Source: Nitzschia sp. DOCU1
Taxonomy: Eukaryota > Bacillariophyta > Bacillariophyceae > Bacillariales > Bacillariaceae
Length of the DNA: 64,000 nt
Assembly: GCA_951394045.1 (NCBI GenBank)
Contig: OX595986.1
Location: 2,137,534-2,201,533 of the forward strand
Direction of reading: 5' to 3'
This document shows positions 53,948 to 64,000 of the stretch, one piece after another. Numbering within the stretch: the first letter of the stretch is position 1; every line of letters starts with the position of its first letter. Made by a program: the position numbers and the translations under genes. The notes beneath the pieces were generated by a model. The model did not search any database, was not told the origin of the DNA, and worked only from the letters and a program-made list of their open reading frames with translations.

Positions 53948-54865
53948 GTATAGTGATTTATGTTTTGAAATGAGAAAGTCTCCTCTTCCAATATAGTGTA
54001 GCAGTAGCTACTAGCTCGCCATCTTGTCGTCGTCGCTGGACTTTGACTCAAAGGAATACACACGCGCTCTTCGCACGAGAGTTCAAGTGATGCGAACACT
54101 GTACACGGGATTGTGTGTGGATTTTGTTGTGGAGTATTTTGAGACCGAATGAATTCCATGGCAAGTGGGTGAAATCGCCCAGTGCTGTATGGGCTTATAT
54201 CGATGTCTGGTTTTTCCCTAAATGACCCTTTGGTGGCATATGTCAGGGTCATTGATAATCTGTTGGGCATGTGTGACGTGGCATGCGTTGCATTTGCACC
54301 ACGGGAGTTCTATCGCAGGGATTGGCACGGGAGAAGTAGTATAATCTTTCTCCGTTTGAGTTTGACTGTTGTTTGTTGCTCTACTACTAGTTGTGTGTTG
54401 ATTTTGGTGAGTAGCTATGGGATTAATTCGGTTTATCAGACCCAAATTTGCTGTAGAGGAGGTTGAGAGGTAGTCAGGAGTGAAATTGGGAGGAAAAAGG
54501 GCCAAAAGTGGTGGAAAACAGAGGAAATTTGATGTTGGCTTGGACCACGTCATCCGGGTGTGACTGCAAGCGAAAAGGAAGTATGGAGGTCAACTCTTAG
54601 CACTATCACTGTCGTTATGGTGGCTTCAGTGGCTAGAGTTATGAAAAGAAGCGTATGCTTAGCCATTTGGTGGAAGATGGAGAGGTCTGGGACTGATCAC
54701 CCCACATAGGCTGACCAAGCAGCATGGTATCCACCAATCAGAGGATGGGATTGTCCTCAGCCTGCCGGATAGGGAGGATATAAAGGAGGTTTACATCGCT
54801 TTGCGTGTCTAGTCACAACTTACCCGTGAATAATATTCCTCCTTGCTATCTGTGTCCTGGAGACG
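53948..54865. other. Region between Crypton and Gag-like gene
   Basis: No gene supported. A TATA-like GATATAAAGG at about 54,777 lies about 90 bp before the Gag-like ATG and could be its promoter. An LTR would be expected here but its edges cannot be fixed from one copy. Confidence 0.4.
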
Positions 54866-55574
54866 ATGGCGGAAGAAGTTGCTTTGCAGGAGGCGTTTAT
54901 GATTTGTGGCCTGGATGAGGACCGTGTGGTCCTGCTGTTGGAGAATGAGCGTTTGGCTTCATTGGAGCAGTATGCAGGCTTGGAGGAGGAAGATATTCGT
55001 GGTATGGCTAAGGCCAATTCGGCCAGGACGGAAGCCAATGGTAGGGTTGTTTTGACCATGCATGAGCAGAGGAGCTTGATTGCCCTCTTGCATTGGTGCA
55101 AGGACCAGTTGGGCCGTGGTCTGCCCCTGGAGAATTTTGATGAGGATCAAAGGATTAGTTCCATGATCCGGGTTCGTTTGACCAAGGAGAAGCATGATGA
55201 TCCGTCGGTATCTGAACTTGGAAAGTTTGATCCGGATCTCTATGATGTTCATGAGCAGAAGTTCTTGACTTTTGTCTCTAGGACCTATGGTGTGAGGTAC
55301 TGTTCTCTTGCGTACATTGCTCGTGATAGGGTTGCCCCTTCGGTGTATCGCGATGAGGATCACCGTCGCATGTACGAGATTCAGATGGAAGGTATGGAGT
55401 TTGAAAGGGACAACAACAAGTTCTTTGATCTTTTGAAGGCTTGGTTGATGGATAGTCCTGGGTACACTTGGATTCGTTCTTATGAGGCATCCAGGGATGG
55501 AAGGAAGGCCTGGTTGGCTTTTACTGATCACTATAATGGTGATGGTGAGAAGAACAACAGGACGGTGAAAGCTG
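54866..55574 (+). pseudogene. Retrotransposon Gag-like gene, 5' part
   Basis: Starts at ATG 54866 (MAEEVALQEAFMICGL). After an N-terminal helical region it enters a UBN2/Gag-type domain (AWLMDSPGYTWIRSYEASRD, AWLAFTDHYNGDGEKNN). The true reading continues in frame at 62044 (codon split G/AT); the frame that runs on to 55684 reads into the inserted element and ends by chance. Its family is not certain: retrotransposon Gag by fold pattern, but no pol follows, so it could also be a domesticated or non-autonomous gene. Confidence 0.6.
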
Positions 55575-55911
55575 GGCACCTGAAACATGGCGGTGGCCTT
55601 TTTAACGCAGTTTGGAGGATTGTGATTGGTGGAAAGGACCCATTGGATGACGTATCACTTGTTCTTTGGATTAAAAATGGTTAAAAATCAACGAATCATT
55701 ATCATCAAAACATGTAATTTTAACACGAAGAACACTTGGGACGTTCTTCGATGATGTCAGCATCATATTTACATAACGATGTGACATGATTTTTAATCCT
55801 TGTCACCTCCTGTGTCGCAGCCACGCGCGAATTGCGTGCTTACAAGCTCATAACCTAAAAGGTACCGAATCGATCGACTAAAATGCAAACGCGCCGCCGT
55901 CGATACAAGCA

Positions 55912-56145
55912 TTGATCCATTGTTGTTACTGCTGGGCAAAATCCATTGCACAACACAAGGCCAACATCTCTGGTGGGAGAGGCCGTCCTAAGGGCACCAC
56001 CAAATCTCCAGAAGAAAGGTTAGCTGACCTAGTAATGCAAGACTGGAAAAAGAAGCAGAAGGACCAGGCGCAAAAGCAGAAAGCTGCATTGTCATCTTTC
56101 CTTTTCCCTAATGATGAGCTACTACTTCAACAACGTTGCAATTGA
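55912..56145 (+). CDS. Possible AT-hook protein fragment
   Basis: A 77-codon frame without an ATG start contains GGRGRPKGTTKSPEERLAD, an AT-hook core (GRGRPKG), and a Lys/Gln-rich helix. An ATG at 55883 begins MQTRRRRYK in another frame that ends at once, so either a frameshift or a missing exon is involved. Could be the remnant of a DNA-binding gene of the element. Low certainty. Confidence 0.3.
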   Translation: MIHCCYCWAKSIAQHKANISGGRGRPKGTTKSPEERLADLVMQDWKKKQKDQAQKQKAALSSFLFPNDELLLQQRCN

Positions 56146-57234
56146 TTTCTTTGTGCAATGGGCAGAAAGAATGTTTGACTACTTCTTTTGGGAGTTGTTT
56201 GGATTGTAGGATCGACACCAATCAACACATTTCTGCTTCCATGGCCCCCTAGTATCATTATTGTTCTTTGGAGCGGGAGCAATGGGCATTGGCCCTGTCA
56301 TTTCTTGATATTTATCAGCAGCAGTCGGGCTTCCACAATGGATGATAGACTTCCAACTCGCATTGTGCAAATGACTCATTCTTGAAGAACTGGAAGGAAG
56401 GATTGGGAACGACTGTACATGCTGCTCAAATGCGACATCTGGACCCCCAAATTACTGTGTGGTTCCATTGGAGTTAATCATGGCCGCTAGGACAACTTAT
56501 GGATCCATTACACAGGCTTGGATTTTCCCATTTAAGTACTTGGATATAGCCAGCCCCCCCCCCCGACACATACGCCATCCCCACCTGGAGTCTCCCAGCC
56601 TAATTTTTAAATTTCCCACTCCCGCCCAAATTTCAAAAGATTCCTAAGTTTTGAAGGAAAGACTCTTACGGCACCCAAAACATTACTGTCCTTTGAATCC
56701 CCCCGCCCTAAACGCAACTCCATTAGAATCATCTCCGTGGCTTTTTCAATACTCCCAATACTATACTATCGGGAAATACCAACTCTTCAGCCCTGGCCCT
56801 CTACTGGTTATACCCAAATTTTATGATACCACCATTCTTGTTTCTAACACTGGAGACACTTGCTAGCACTCTCTCCACGCTCAACTCCAGCAGCAATCAT
56901 CTATTCAAAGTAATGGAACATGTATCCCTAGTAATTGTGGCATGCAAGCAATTGCTCACCAATTATCATTTTTTGACTACAACAACTTTACTTCCTCAGT
57001 CAACATATCATCGCCCCACAATAGGTTCCTGTCCACCTCAGGCAAAGGAGCCTCAGTCTGCTTTTCCTTCTCACATTCTGGATTGAGCTTGGCATGCAAG
57101 AAGCGGGAGGCTGCGTTGAATCTTGAATACCTCTCCTTTTCGCTCACAATCTTAGTCACAAGCCCACCCATGTCATCCGCTGCTCTTACTGACCATCCCC
57201 GGAACCTTCTTTCATCTTCCTTTACAGCTGTGTA
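56146..57234. other. Non-coding part of the 6.46-kb element
   Basis: No convincing gene. Contains a C-run at about 56,555-56,567. Short frames at 56,459-57,238 carry no features. Confidence 0.4.
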
Positions 57235-58254
57235 CTAGTCCCGCAGTGTCTTCAGAACCTTCCTCCTCTTCTTTTTTCTCTCCGCATCACCGGAAACATC
57301 CTGTGGATCAGCCATAACAGCATTCCATGCACACTCTTGAACATAGTGGGCTAGCATGGCCTTGTACTGCTTGTTCTTCTTCGCCTTTTTCCTGACTTCC
57401 CTCTTGTCTGTTAGGCTTGCTTCTTGACGGTCCTTGTAATCCTCCATGTCTGCCAGAATGCAGTAATCCGTATCCTTGAAGGTCTCCCCTTCTACATCAA
57501 TCTCAGAATTGAGATGAAAGTTCAGTTCCTTGTAGTCCTGGGCGTTGGTCATGGTGTTTGTATCATAATCCGTCCTCCCCTCCGGCACCTTCTCCTTCAT
57601 ATCCATAAGCCAAGCGAAGTAATTGTTCTTGAGCAAAATCTTGGCGAATGCTTCAGCCTGCACAGAACCCATCCGTGCACTCTTGTTGGCACTCTTGAGA
57701 CTTTGGCACCATCGGTGTTCCCCAACAGTGGATCGGAAGAACCGGTCGTAGAAGTAGTAGTAGACTATAGGATTTTTCATCCTCTGTTCAAACGCCTCAA
57801 GGCTGGGAAATATGAATTTCCCTTTACTACAGTAGCAATATAACTCTTCAAGAGGTGGTTAGTTGTTTTTCAATGTCCATTTCAATGGTCCCTTGCATTA
57901 CTTACCTGTAAACCTGTTGCACATAGTCGAGTAAACAGTGCAACACTTACTATTCAAACCCCGTGACACAACGGACTTTGACACTTCATATTCAGTCCAA
58001 AGAGATTCAAGGTATGCTTTCTGATGTTCTTCATTGGCAATCCCTTTCAAACCTATCAGTTTTTCCTTCAGACCACTAGCGTACCATTTGAAAATCAGGC
58101 CGTTCACTGCCAAATCCTTTTTTGGATCATAAAGGAACTTTACCTTCAGAAACAAGACATCGCGTACCCACTCAGAAAGAGTCTTTCCGTCCTGTTCCTT
58201 TACCACGTCTCCGACATCTGAAGTAGCATTATTATTCAGGCCAAAGTTCTCCAT
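57235..58254 (-). CDS. Unknown 319-aa protein of the 6.46-kb element
   Basis: Two exons, 58254-57906 and 57845-57235, across a 60-bp GT-AG intron with matching phase. No family recognised. The N-terminal half (KTLSEWVRDVLFLKVKFLYD, AVNGLIFKWYASGLKEKLIG) is helical. The middle has YCYCSKGKF and YYYFYDRFFRSTVGEHRW. The C-terminus is strongly basic and ends in KKKRRKVLKTLRD. A DNA- or chromatin-associated role is only suggested by charge. The intact reading over both exons with a clean splice is evidence of selection for coding. Confidence 0.55.
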
Positions 58255-58688
58255 GGTTCTATCTCAGACTGCATCCATCCTCCGGCACAATTTATGTGGG
58301 CAACAACCTGGTGGTTGTCGTCCACTTTGGCAGAGCACACCAGCCTCACCCAAAGCTTTTGAACACTTCCAACATATAAATTTATTTGAACAGCTTGTTA
58401 CCCTCTAAATACCTTGCCTGGCCGTCGCACTTGGAAAGCCGGCATCTCCAAGGACGTCACTAGGCATTTCAAACCACCTCCTTGCATTGTAAATTCCTGG
58501 AAGTTCCACCAAAAGATGCCAATTCCCACCAAAAGATTTCCATTTAAAACAAAAATTGAGACACCACAGAAACCATTAGCCATCAACAGAAACCATTCAA
58601 ACAAAGCTAGATACCATTTGCTTGCCGGCTGTCATTATCCACGTACCAATTTCTCCCATAACGCAACTTTTCCCTCTGCATTGCCACC

Positions 58689-59110
58689 ATGGGTAAACGT
58701 TCCTTTGCATCGTATTCTTCCATTTCTCACTTCCAGAAGCAGGCTTCCATAGCACTTTCCCTGCACTCCCAAGCAAGTACCAGCACCATTGGTCCCTTGG
58801 AGGAGTTGGACAATGATTCCCCAGACCCATGTCTTCCAGACTCTCCTGTTGAACCCACCACAGACCCTGGCCAAGTTGTAATTCCTGGTCATTGATGGCG
58901 GTATCGACTGGGTTTGAAGGATTGCGGTACTTTGATAAAGGAGCTCGCTTCCTACTAGATGCAAGGGCGTTGTCCATCTTGCTTAGGTGCATCCATGCGG
59001 CATACCGTAGCAAAACGCGACTGCAGGATATGGAGCGGTTGTTCTTGGATGAATGCCGATTGCCGCGGATGAAGCTGGCTCAAAGATCCGAGTTGAGAGA
59101 GTCAAGGTAG
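58689..59110 (+). pseudogene. Possible decayed small gene in the 6.46-kb element
   Basis: ATG 58689 opens 68 codons (MGKRSFASYSSISHF ... TTDPGQVVIPGH). Directly after it a different frame (58892-59110) reads STGFEGLRYFDKGARFLLDA ... LAQRSELRESR. A single indel near 58,895 would join them into about 138 aa; no splice site does so. It overlaps the end of the minus-strand gene. No similarity recognised. Confidence 0.3.
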
Positions 59111-60708
59111 CTGCTAAAATTCTTTTTAGAATTCAGCTTGCTCAATCTCTGTAGAATCTTGCGGGGACTTTCGGCAATCCATTGTAGTAGGGTTGCCTTC
59201 TTCCTCGCATCTTTTGAATCAACGTCATCCTTAATAAACATTAAAAGGTCTTGAATGCCTGGAAATAAAACGATATAAGTTGAAAGGTGAGTGAAAGGAG
59301 AAAAAGGGACAAGACAACGAGAGATAACAAACCTTCTAGCATCTGGTGGCGCGTTCCACAATGGCCAAAAATAAGGAGGAAAAGCTTCTCCATGAACTCC
59401 TTATTGTCCTTGTATCGTTTGTCCAGAAAACAAAATGATACCTCCACCACCTGCAACCCCATCTGCAGAGCCTGCTGGTACCTCAGCAGCTTCTGGAATG
59501 CTGAATTTTGTTGATGGATGTCAATAAGACAAACATCTTTCAGCTTTGCAGAAGTGTGAGTACTGAGGCGGTATTGGAGCAGGGGGTTGTTGCCTCTATC
59601 GTTGCCATCGCTATCCTCGTCCAGGTCGCCCCTATTGCCATCTCCCTGATCGTCATCGCCCTGATCGTCGCCACCGCTATCGTCGTCGCCACTATCGTCG
59701 CTGCCGCTATCGTCGCCGCCACTATCGTCGCCGCCGCTATCGTCACCGTTGCTATCGTCGCTGTTGCTATCGTCTCCATCACTATCATCGCCGTCGCTGC
59801 AGTTGCTATCGTCGCCATCGCCCTTGCTATCGTCACCGTCGCTATTGTCGTCACCCTGGTCGCCGTCGCTGTTGCTATCGTTGTCGTCGCTATTGTCATG
59901 ATTGTCGCCATCGCTCTCGTCGCGGTCATTGCCGTCGCTATTGTCATGATTGTCGCCATCGCTCTCATCGCGGTCGTTGTTGGGTTTGGACCGCTTTCCA
60001 TGGAATGGCAGTGACTGACCCATTCGCTTCCTTTGTGGCTTGCATGTTGGAAAAAGGTCGGAGGAGTGTAGGATCCTGAACAACCTATCCATCATGTAGG
60101 AGATACGGCGATAATTGGCCGCGCCCTCTGTGCCCAATATCTCCAGGCAGTCTTTGATCCTGGAATAGGAAATGGAGACAACACCATTTTCTCCCACTAC
60201 GGCATTCCAGCCGCGAAGATGGAGGAATTCGGTGAGGGTCTTGATTCCCAGTTCCAACTGAAAGACGGAGCATAGGTAGAGCGCGTCACGGAAGAAGTGA
60301 CGGGACCTTGCGCTGGCTGAAACAATTAACTGACGCCACAATCAGCCGGTCAGAGGGTTTGTTCTGAAGAACGGCAAGCAAAGTGCTTGACTGCTTCTTG
60401 TCCGAACTTGTTTCGACAACTCGCTTGTAGGAATGCGAGAGAAGAAAATCTTCCGTGCCGTTGGAGAAAAGGTTCACCTTTCCCTGAAGAAGAGAGTTGT
60501 TGTGTAGCTCCTCTGCCGACCAGAGATTGAGGATCTTCTGGCCAACAACAGAGGGGATGACGGGAGACGACGATTTTGGGGCCTTTTTTGACTCCTTTGG
60601 CCCACCGGGACGAAAGCAACCATCACAAAGAAGATCCCCATGTAGCGCGAGGGCTTCTTCGAATGCTAGGTTGAGTTTGTATCGTAGGGTGGTGTTGGAA
60701 GTTGCCAT
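59080..60708 (-). CDS. Unknown multi-exon protein with Asp/Ser/Gly repeat, in the 6.46-kb element
   Basis: Exon A starts at ATG 60708 (MATSNTTLRYKLNLAFEEAL) and ends near 60,310. Exon B runs from about 60,260 to 59,334. Exon C is 59,258-59,080 after a clear 75-bp GT-AG intron (59,259-59,333). The A/B junction needs an intron of 49 or 82 bp ending in TTTCAG, with a weak donor (GTCCCG or GTGGCG), so it is unsettled. The protein has LCDGCFRPGG early, a globular region (LELGIKTLTEFLHLRGWNAV), then about 140 residues of DGDDSGGDDSGSDD-type repeat, then a helical C-terminus (MEKLFLLIFGHCGTRHQMLE ... SPRKILQRLSKLNSKK). No family recognised. Confidence 0.5.
59570..59985 (-). repeat. Coding trinucleotide-rich repeat (Asp/Ser/Gly)
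   Basis: Degenerate GAC/GAT-AGY-GGY units, read on the plus strand as runs of GCYATCGTCGCC. Contains two near-identical 54-60 bp units at 59,880-59,985. Prone to length change. Confidence 0.8.
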
Positions 60709-62035
60709 GGTGACGATGTAAATGGAGGTGGTAGGAAAGTATGGGGTGGTACTAAACTCAGGTAGAAAAAGTTGTAGCGAGAGCCCATATAGCGGCGCAA
60801 AACATGGGATATTCTGTTTTTAAATGGTGTCTCGCTACTACTTTTTCTACGGTGCTACAGTACTGGGAAATATCCCCGCCCATGCAATTTTGTGAGCGGC
60901 CCAAGTTCTGCATTCGTGGTGGGAATTCGGGGCGTTCCATGTAGAAATATTTCACGTGTAGAATGACTACTATGTTACTTGTAGATCAGATAAAATATTT
61001 AGGCCCAAGGTGGTAAAGTGCCACTTGGAAGGGAGAGTCCAACGGACAGATGGCGAACTCTGGTTTCGAGTGGAAAATTGGTGGAGAATTTAGTGCTTTC
61101 CGTATGAATGGGGGAGGGCCCCGTAAGAATGGATGGTTCGCCGCTGGGAATCTTTCCATTCTTATTGGAATGGAGAAGTCCTGTTCGACTCTGCAATTTT
61201 GTGTACATAATTTCGATATTCTTGGGGAATGTTGAAGTTCAATTAGGGGGTTAATTTTTTAAGGTCAATATTCGCCATCGGTCCCCATGATGGATGACGT
61301 GCGCGGGACTGGTGCGCGCTGGGCGGGAGTATATCCAGCCTTAATTTAGAGATGCCCCATCAGAACCCGTTTTCTGGGGGTCCAGATGGACAACCTTGTT
61401 CCGTGTGCTTTGGATCCTGCGAATGAGCTTGGAAAAGTCCAGAAATGACAGGGTTACAAGTACAACTATGGGGGCACAGTTGCTTGCAATGCCATCATCC
61501 TGGGCCCAAATTTATTTTCGTCTTTCTAGGACTTGCAGACTCCATTTGCAATGAGGAGGAATCTTTCAGAAAAATCGTCTGAGAAATCATCGTCGCTGAA
61601 CACTGGCAAAACAACAGCCATTTATTCCACCATTTTGACTAGCCCAGCATCAACTATGTCTGTGTTGGTAAGCTAGGCCATGTGTCAAGAACTAATCAAA
61701 ATGGTTACAAGTGATATGAGGCCACACCACAGCAGGGAGAGGATATAAGTTCTCGAGAAAAGGATTAGACTCATAGCCATAATCGAATAGGCGCTAGCTA
61801 GAGATCATACTAACTGGTGCTTATCTTACTACTTGTATGTGAGCGAGCCATGGGCATCTTACTACTATGGGGGGTTAGGCTACTATGCATTCCTTGATGA
61901 TGTGATGAATGCAACTACAGGTATATTATGCGGCTACGAGGCGCCGTAGTAACCCGGATGTACCGCGTGGCCTCCTTGCTTCGCTCGTCGGGAATTAATT
62001 TTTTCCGAAACGTCCACCACCATGGAATAGGTGCC
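60709..62035. other. Non-coding right part of the 6.46-kb element
   Basis: About 1.3 kb without a supported gene, between the start of the Asp/Ser-rich gene and the right terminal repeat. Presumably contains its promoter. Confidence 0.4.
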
Positions 62036-62043
62036 GAAAGCTG

Positions 62044-62766
62044 ATGCTGATATTGCAAAGCTTCACTATTCCAATGAAAGGGCTTTGCCCTGGAACAAGT
62101 TCTCTGAACGTCTTAGCAATGCCTTCAAGGTAGTGGACAAGGATCCTGCTAGGCGTTATACTGCTGAAAGGAAGAGGGACATCTTGTTGGACAAGATCAA
62201 GATTGACCACAAGGAATTGGCAGCCGCGAAGCTTTTCATTTCTGAGCTGTATCAACAAGTTTGGGACTTATGTCTCCAAGGCATTCCAGAACCTGAAGGC
62301 AGATGAGCAGCATGTGAAGAGGCGTAAGATCTCTTCGGCTAGCTCTAACCGAGGTGGAAGAGGAGGTAGAGGAAGGGGTGGAAGAGGATACTCTAGTGGA
62401 AGAGGCGGCCGGTTTGGCCGTGGTCGTGGTGGCCGTGGTTATGGTGGACGTGGGAATGATTCCAGGAACAGCAACGTTACTTTTAATGGTGTTGACTGTT
62501 CTGATATCAACTGTGACTTCAATGCTGATGAATGGCAAAAGATGGGTCCGGTAGGACGCAAGTTCATTCATGAACAGCGTGAGTGGAAGAAGAACAATGG
62601 AGGAGGACAGAACAATCAGAGGAATGTGAGCTCGGTCAATTACAGGGACCAGCAGACGTCTGTGTCAGAAGTAACAGCATCGCCACCCTCCAATAATGAG
62701 GGACAACGTGGATCCCAAAATGGGTGTGGATTTGGAAGAGGTGCAGCAAGGAGTGAGGGCAATTGA
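62044..62766 (+). pseudogene. Retrotransposon Gag-like gene, 3' part with RGG box
   Basis: Continues the gene begun at 54866: ADIAKLHYSNERALPWNKF, then a one-base frameshift at about 62,260 (GTTTGGG where GTTGGG would keep frame), then YVSKAFQNLKADEQHVKRRK and a long RGG/GRGG region at about 62,350-62,460 (RNA binding), NGVDCSDINCDFNADEWQKM, and a Gly/Gln/Asn-rich end. The RGG box stands where a zinc knuckle would be expected. With the frameshift and the insertion it cannot be expressed as one protein. Confidence 0.6.
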
Positions 62767-62944
62767 CTCCTAGGAGGGATTTGGCTGCTGTTGACAGCGT
62801 TTTACCGCTGGCTTTTGCGTAATTGGCAGCCACCTCCAACTCCAATCACATTGAAAATAAACGCATTCTGGATGAGAACTGTGAAATCAGCAGGGAGAAA
62901 AGGAAGAAAGGGACCTAGTCATGTGACGACTCCAGGTACATATG

Positions 62945-63402
62945 TGCAGTACACTAGAATACCCCTCTAGACCTAACAAGTAGTTAGAACGTTAGAACAT
63001 TGTAACATTGCAACGTTAGAATGTTCGAACGATGAGTACACACAATGGCCTACGTGTAGTACCAACACACCTTAGATATATACCTGCTGACGTCGACTTG
63101 GTCGAACGTCCGTGGACGCACGGACGGACGGGCAAGGCCGGCGCAGCTGACGAGCAACGACGACGACAACGGCGAGCGCGGCGAGCCGTCGATGTCTACT
63201 ACTGGAATAGGAGTTCCAACGGTAGCTAGCTATAGACCTTGAAGAGATCTGAGAAGCTAGATCGGTGGGAGTTGCATCCAACGCATGTGGGATGCGTTGA
63301 GGAAAGACTCCGGTGGTCTAGGAGCGATAGAATCAGCGATAACTTTAGATCTCACAAATTATTTCCACTACAACTATTTCATCGTACTTTCAGCGTAGTG
63401 CA
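62945..63402 (+). repeat. 5' LTR of Gypsy element 2
   Basis: Complete LTR; it defines the true left end (TGCAGTACAC) that is missing from the 5' LTR of element 1. Confidence 0.9.
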
Positions 63403-63439
63403 CAGTGTTAACACTCCACGTTACACGCGTGAGCTAAAG

Positions 63440-64000
63440 ATGAAGATTGCAAACAGCATCCCGAAGAAGACCGCTGCCGAGAAGCAGGGTTTCAAATCAG
63501 CACCGGTCAGTATCGAAAGACCCGAGCCGAAGGAGCTCAAAGATGGGGCGTACAGTCAATATGACTTGCGTATCGACCCAAAAGACAAAAAATCGTTGAC
63601 GCGACGCGTCAAACAACCGCATTTCACGGAAGGAACACCCGAAGAGTGGTTCCTTTTCCTCATCGGACTTAAGGATGTGATCGCGGGTCAGGACCTAACT
63701 ACGGGACCTCAGAAATTTGCATTAACACACAATTTGCTGAAAGGCCAGGTATTGGCTGCGTTCAACGCGAAGGCCTCAGAACTCGAAGCCGAAACTCCTG
63801 AGACTTTCGAGAAAAGTTTGCACGCGGTTACGGCGTATGTTCTCCCAAAACGCGCAGTGCAACTTCAAAAGCGCTATATGCGTCGGATCTGCCGAAAGCC
63901 CCCGACGATGACAATGAAGGCGTATGTGGCTCGGCTCCGCGAGCTAAACGAGTACCTCGCGCTATTCGACGAGAAAGGCGAGAAAAACAAAATTCCCGAC
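63440..64000 (+). CDS. gag: Gypsy Gag, partial (3' end outside the window)
   Basis: Starts at ATG 63440 (MKIANSIPKKTAAEKQGF) and is open to the window end, 187 codons. Almost identical to the Gag at 35467, with scattered mostly silent changes (for example AAG/AAA, GAC/GAT) and one K-to-N near the end (LKEYLAL to LNEYLAL). The low rate of replacement suggests that both copies were recently functional. Confidence 0.9.
   Translation, partial: MKIANSIPKKTAAEKQGFKSAPVSIERPEPKELKDGAYSQYDLRIDPKDKKSLTRRVKQPHFTEGTPEEWFLFLIGLKDVIAGQDLTTGPQKFALTHNLLKGQVLAAFNAKASELEAETPETFEKSLHAVTAYVLPKRAVQLQKRYMRRICRKPPTMTMKAYVARLRELNEYLALFDEKGEKNKIPD

Larger units (their letters stand above)
55575..62035. mobile_element. 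6.46-kb TIR element with 8-bp target duplications and no recognised transposase
   Basis: Flanked by GAAAGCTG at 55567-55574 and 62036-62043. The ends are imperfect inverted repeats: GGCACCTGAAACATGGCGG on the left and GGCACCTATTCCATGGTGG on the reverse of the right (17 of the first 22 positions agree). It splits the Gag-like gene within one codon. An 8-bp duplication fits hAT, P or KDZ-type (Kyakuja/Dileera/Zisupton) elements, but no such transposase is seen. It carries at least two multi-exon genes of unknown function on the minus strand. Confidence 0.8.
62945..64000 (+). mobile_element. Gypsy element 2, 5' end, cut by the window edge
   Basis: A complete 458-bp LTR (62945-63402, TGCAGTACACTAG ... 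GTAGTGCA) followed by the same internal start and gag as Gypsy element 1. The LTR is clearly more different from element 1 than the two LTRs of element 1 are from each other. It begins about 180 bp after the Gag-like gene. Confidence 0.9.

Noticed and set aside
55575..55684. C-terminal 36 codons of the 272-aa Gag-like frame
   Set aside because: They lie within the 6.46-kb element; the conserved reading continues at 62044 instead.
59508..60014. 168-codon hydrophobic plus-strand frame (IVAIA-type)
   Set aside because: Antisense shadow of the Asp/Ser/Gly repeat; the minus strand has the supported exon structure.
1..64000. CRISPR arrays, bacterial operons, rRNA genes
   Set aside because: None seen; spliced eukaryotic genes and eukaryotic element families throughout.

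Overview
The window is nuclear DNA of a eukaryotic alga, most likely a (pennate) diatom. The reasons are genes with few, short introns (about 50-220 bp, GT-AG), a Pro/Thr-rich leucine-rich-repeat secretory protein, decayed copies of a Cys/His (CRHC-type) domain that I recall from diatom proteins, and CoDi-like Copia and Gypsy retrotransposons. The species is not provable from the sequence; Phaeodactylum or a relative would fit.

Positions 1-33,700 are the gene-bearing half. In order: ribosomal protein uL14/RPL23 (+), the ribosome-recycling ATPase ABCE1 (-, four exons reconstructed here), a type I membrane protein of unknown function (-), a secreted TPAPV-repeat/LRR protein (+, three exons), a gamma-SNAP-like protein (-), a pair of decayed CRHC-domain gene copies (+), about 5.7 kb of repeat-containing DNA without a gene, a CaMK-type protein kinase (-, two exons), a seven-exon C1/C2/transmembrane/PH-like protein resembling MCTPs (+), a TPX2-like microtubule-associated protein (+), a large disordered Ser-rich protein with DPF motifs (+), and a CDIN1/TPD-motif PD-(D/E)XK nuclease-like protein (-). 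Most are housekeeping functions: translation, vesicle fusion, signalling, spindle.

Positions 33,766-51,229 are one nested stack of transposable elements inserted 88 bp upstream of the CDIN1-like start codon. A Copia (CoDi-type) element on the minus strand has identical 486-bp LTRs and a 6-bp target duplication. It is split by a plus-strand Gypsy element. The Gypsy pol frame is split at a TTAA by a piggyBac-like element (A), which carries a second, smaller piggyBac-like element (B) at another TTAA. A 1.1-kb Harbinger-like MITE has landed in the TTAA duplication at the right end of A. Conceptual removal of each insert restores the frame or site beneath it, which makes the order of insertion readable.

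Positions 51,230-64,000 hold more mobile DNA: an apparently intact Crypton-type tyrosine recombinase with an N-terminal zinc-finger region and a GCR1_C-like C-terminus; a retrotransposon Gag-like gene split by a 6.46-kb element with terminal inverted repeats and 8-bp target duplications; and the 5' end of a second copy of the same Gypsy family, cut by the window edge. The 6.46-kb element carries unrecognised multi-exon genes and no transposase I can identify, so it is the best candidate for something undescribed. The Gypsy insertion is also abnormal (224-bp flank duplication, truncated 5' LTR), and all differences between its paired repeats are CpG transitions, consistent with cytosine methylation of these elements.
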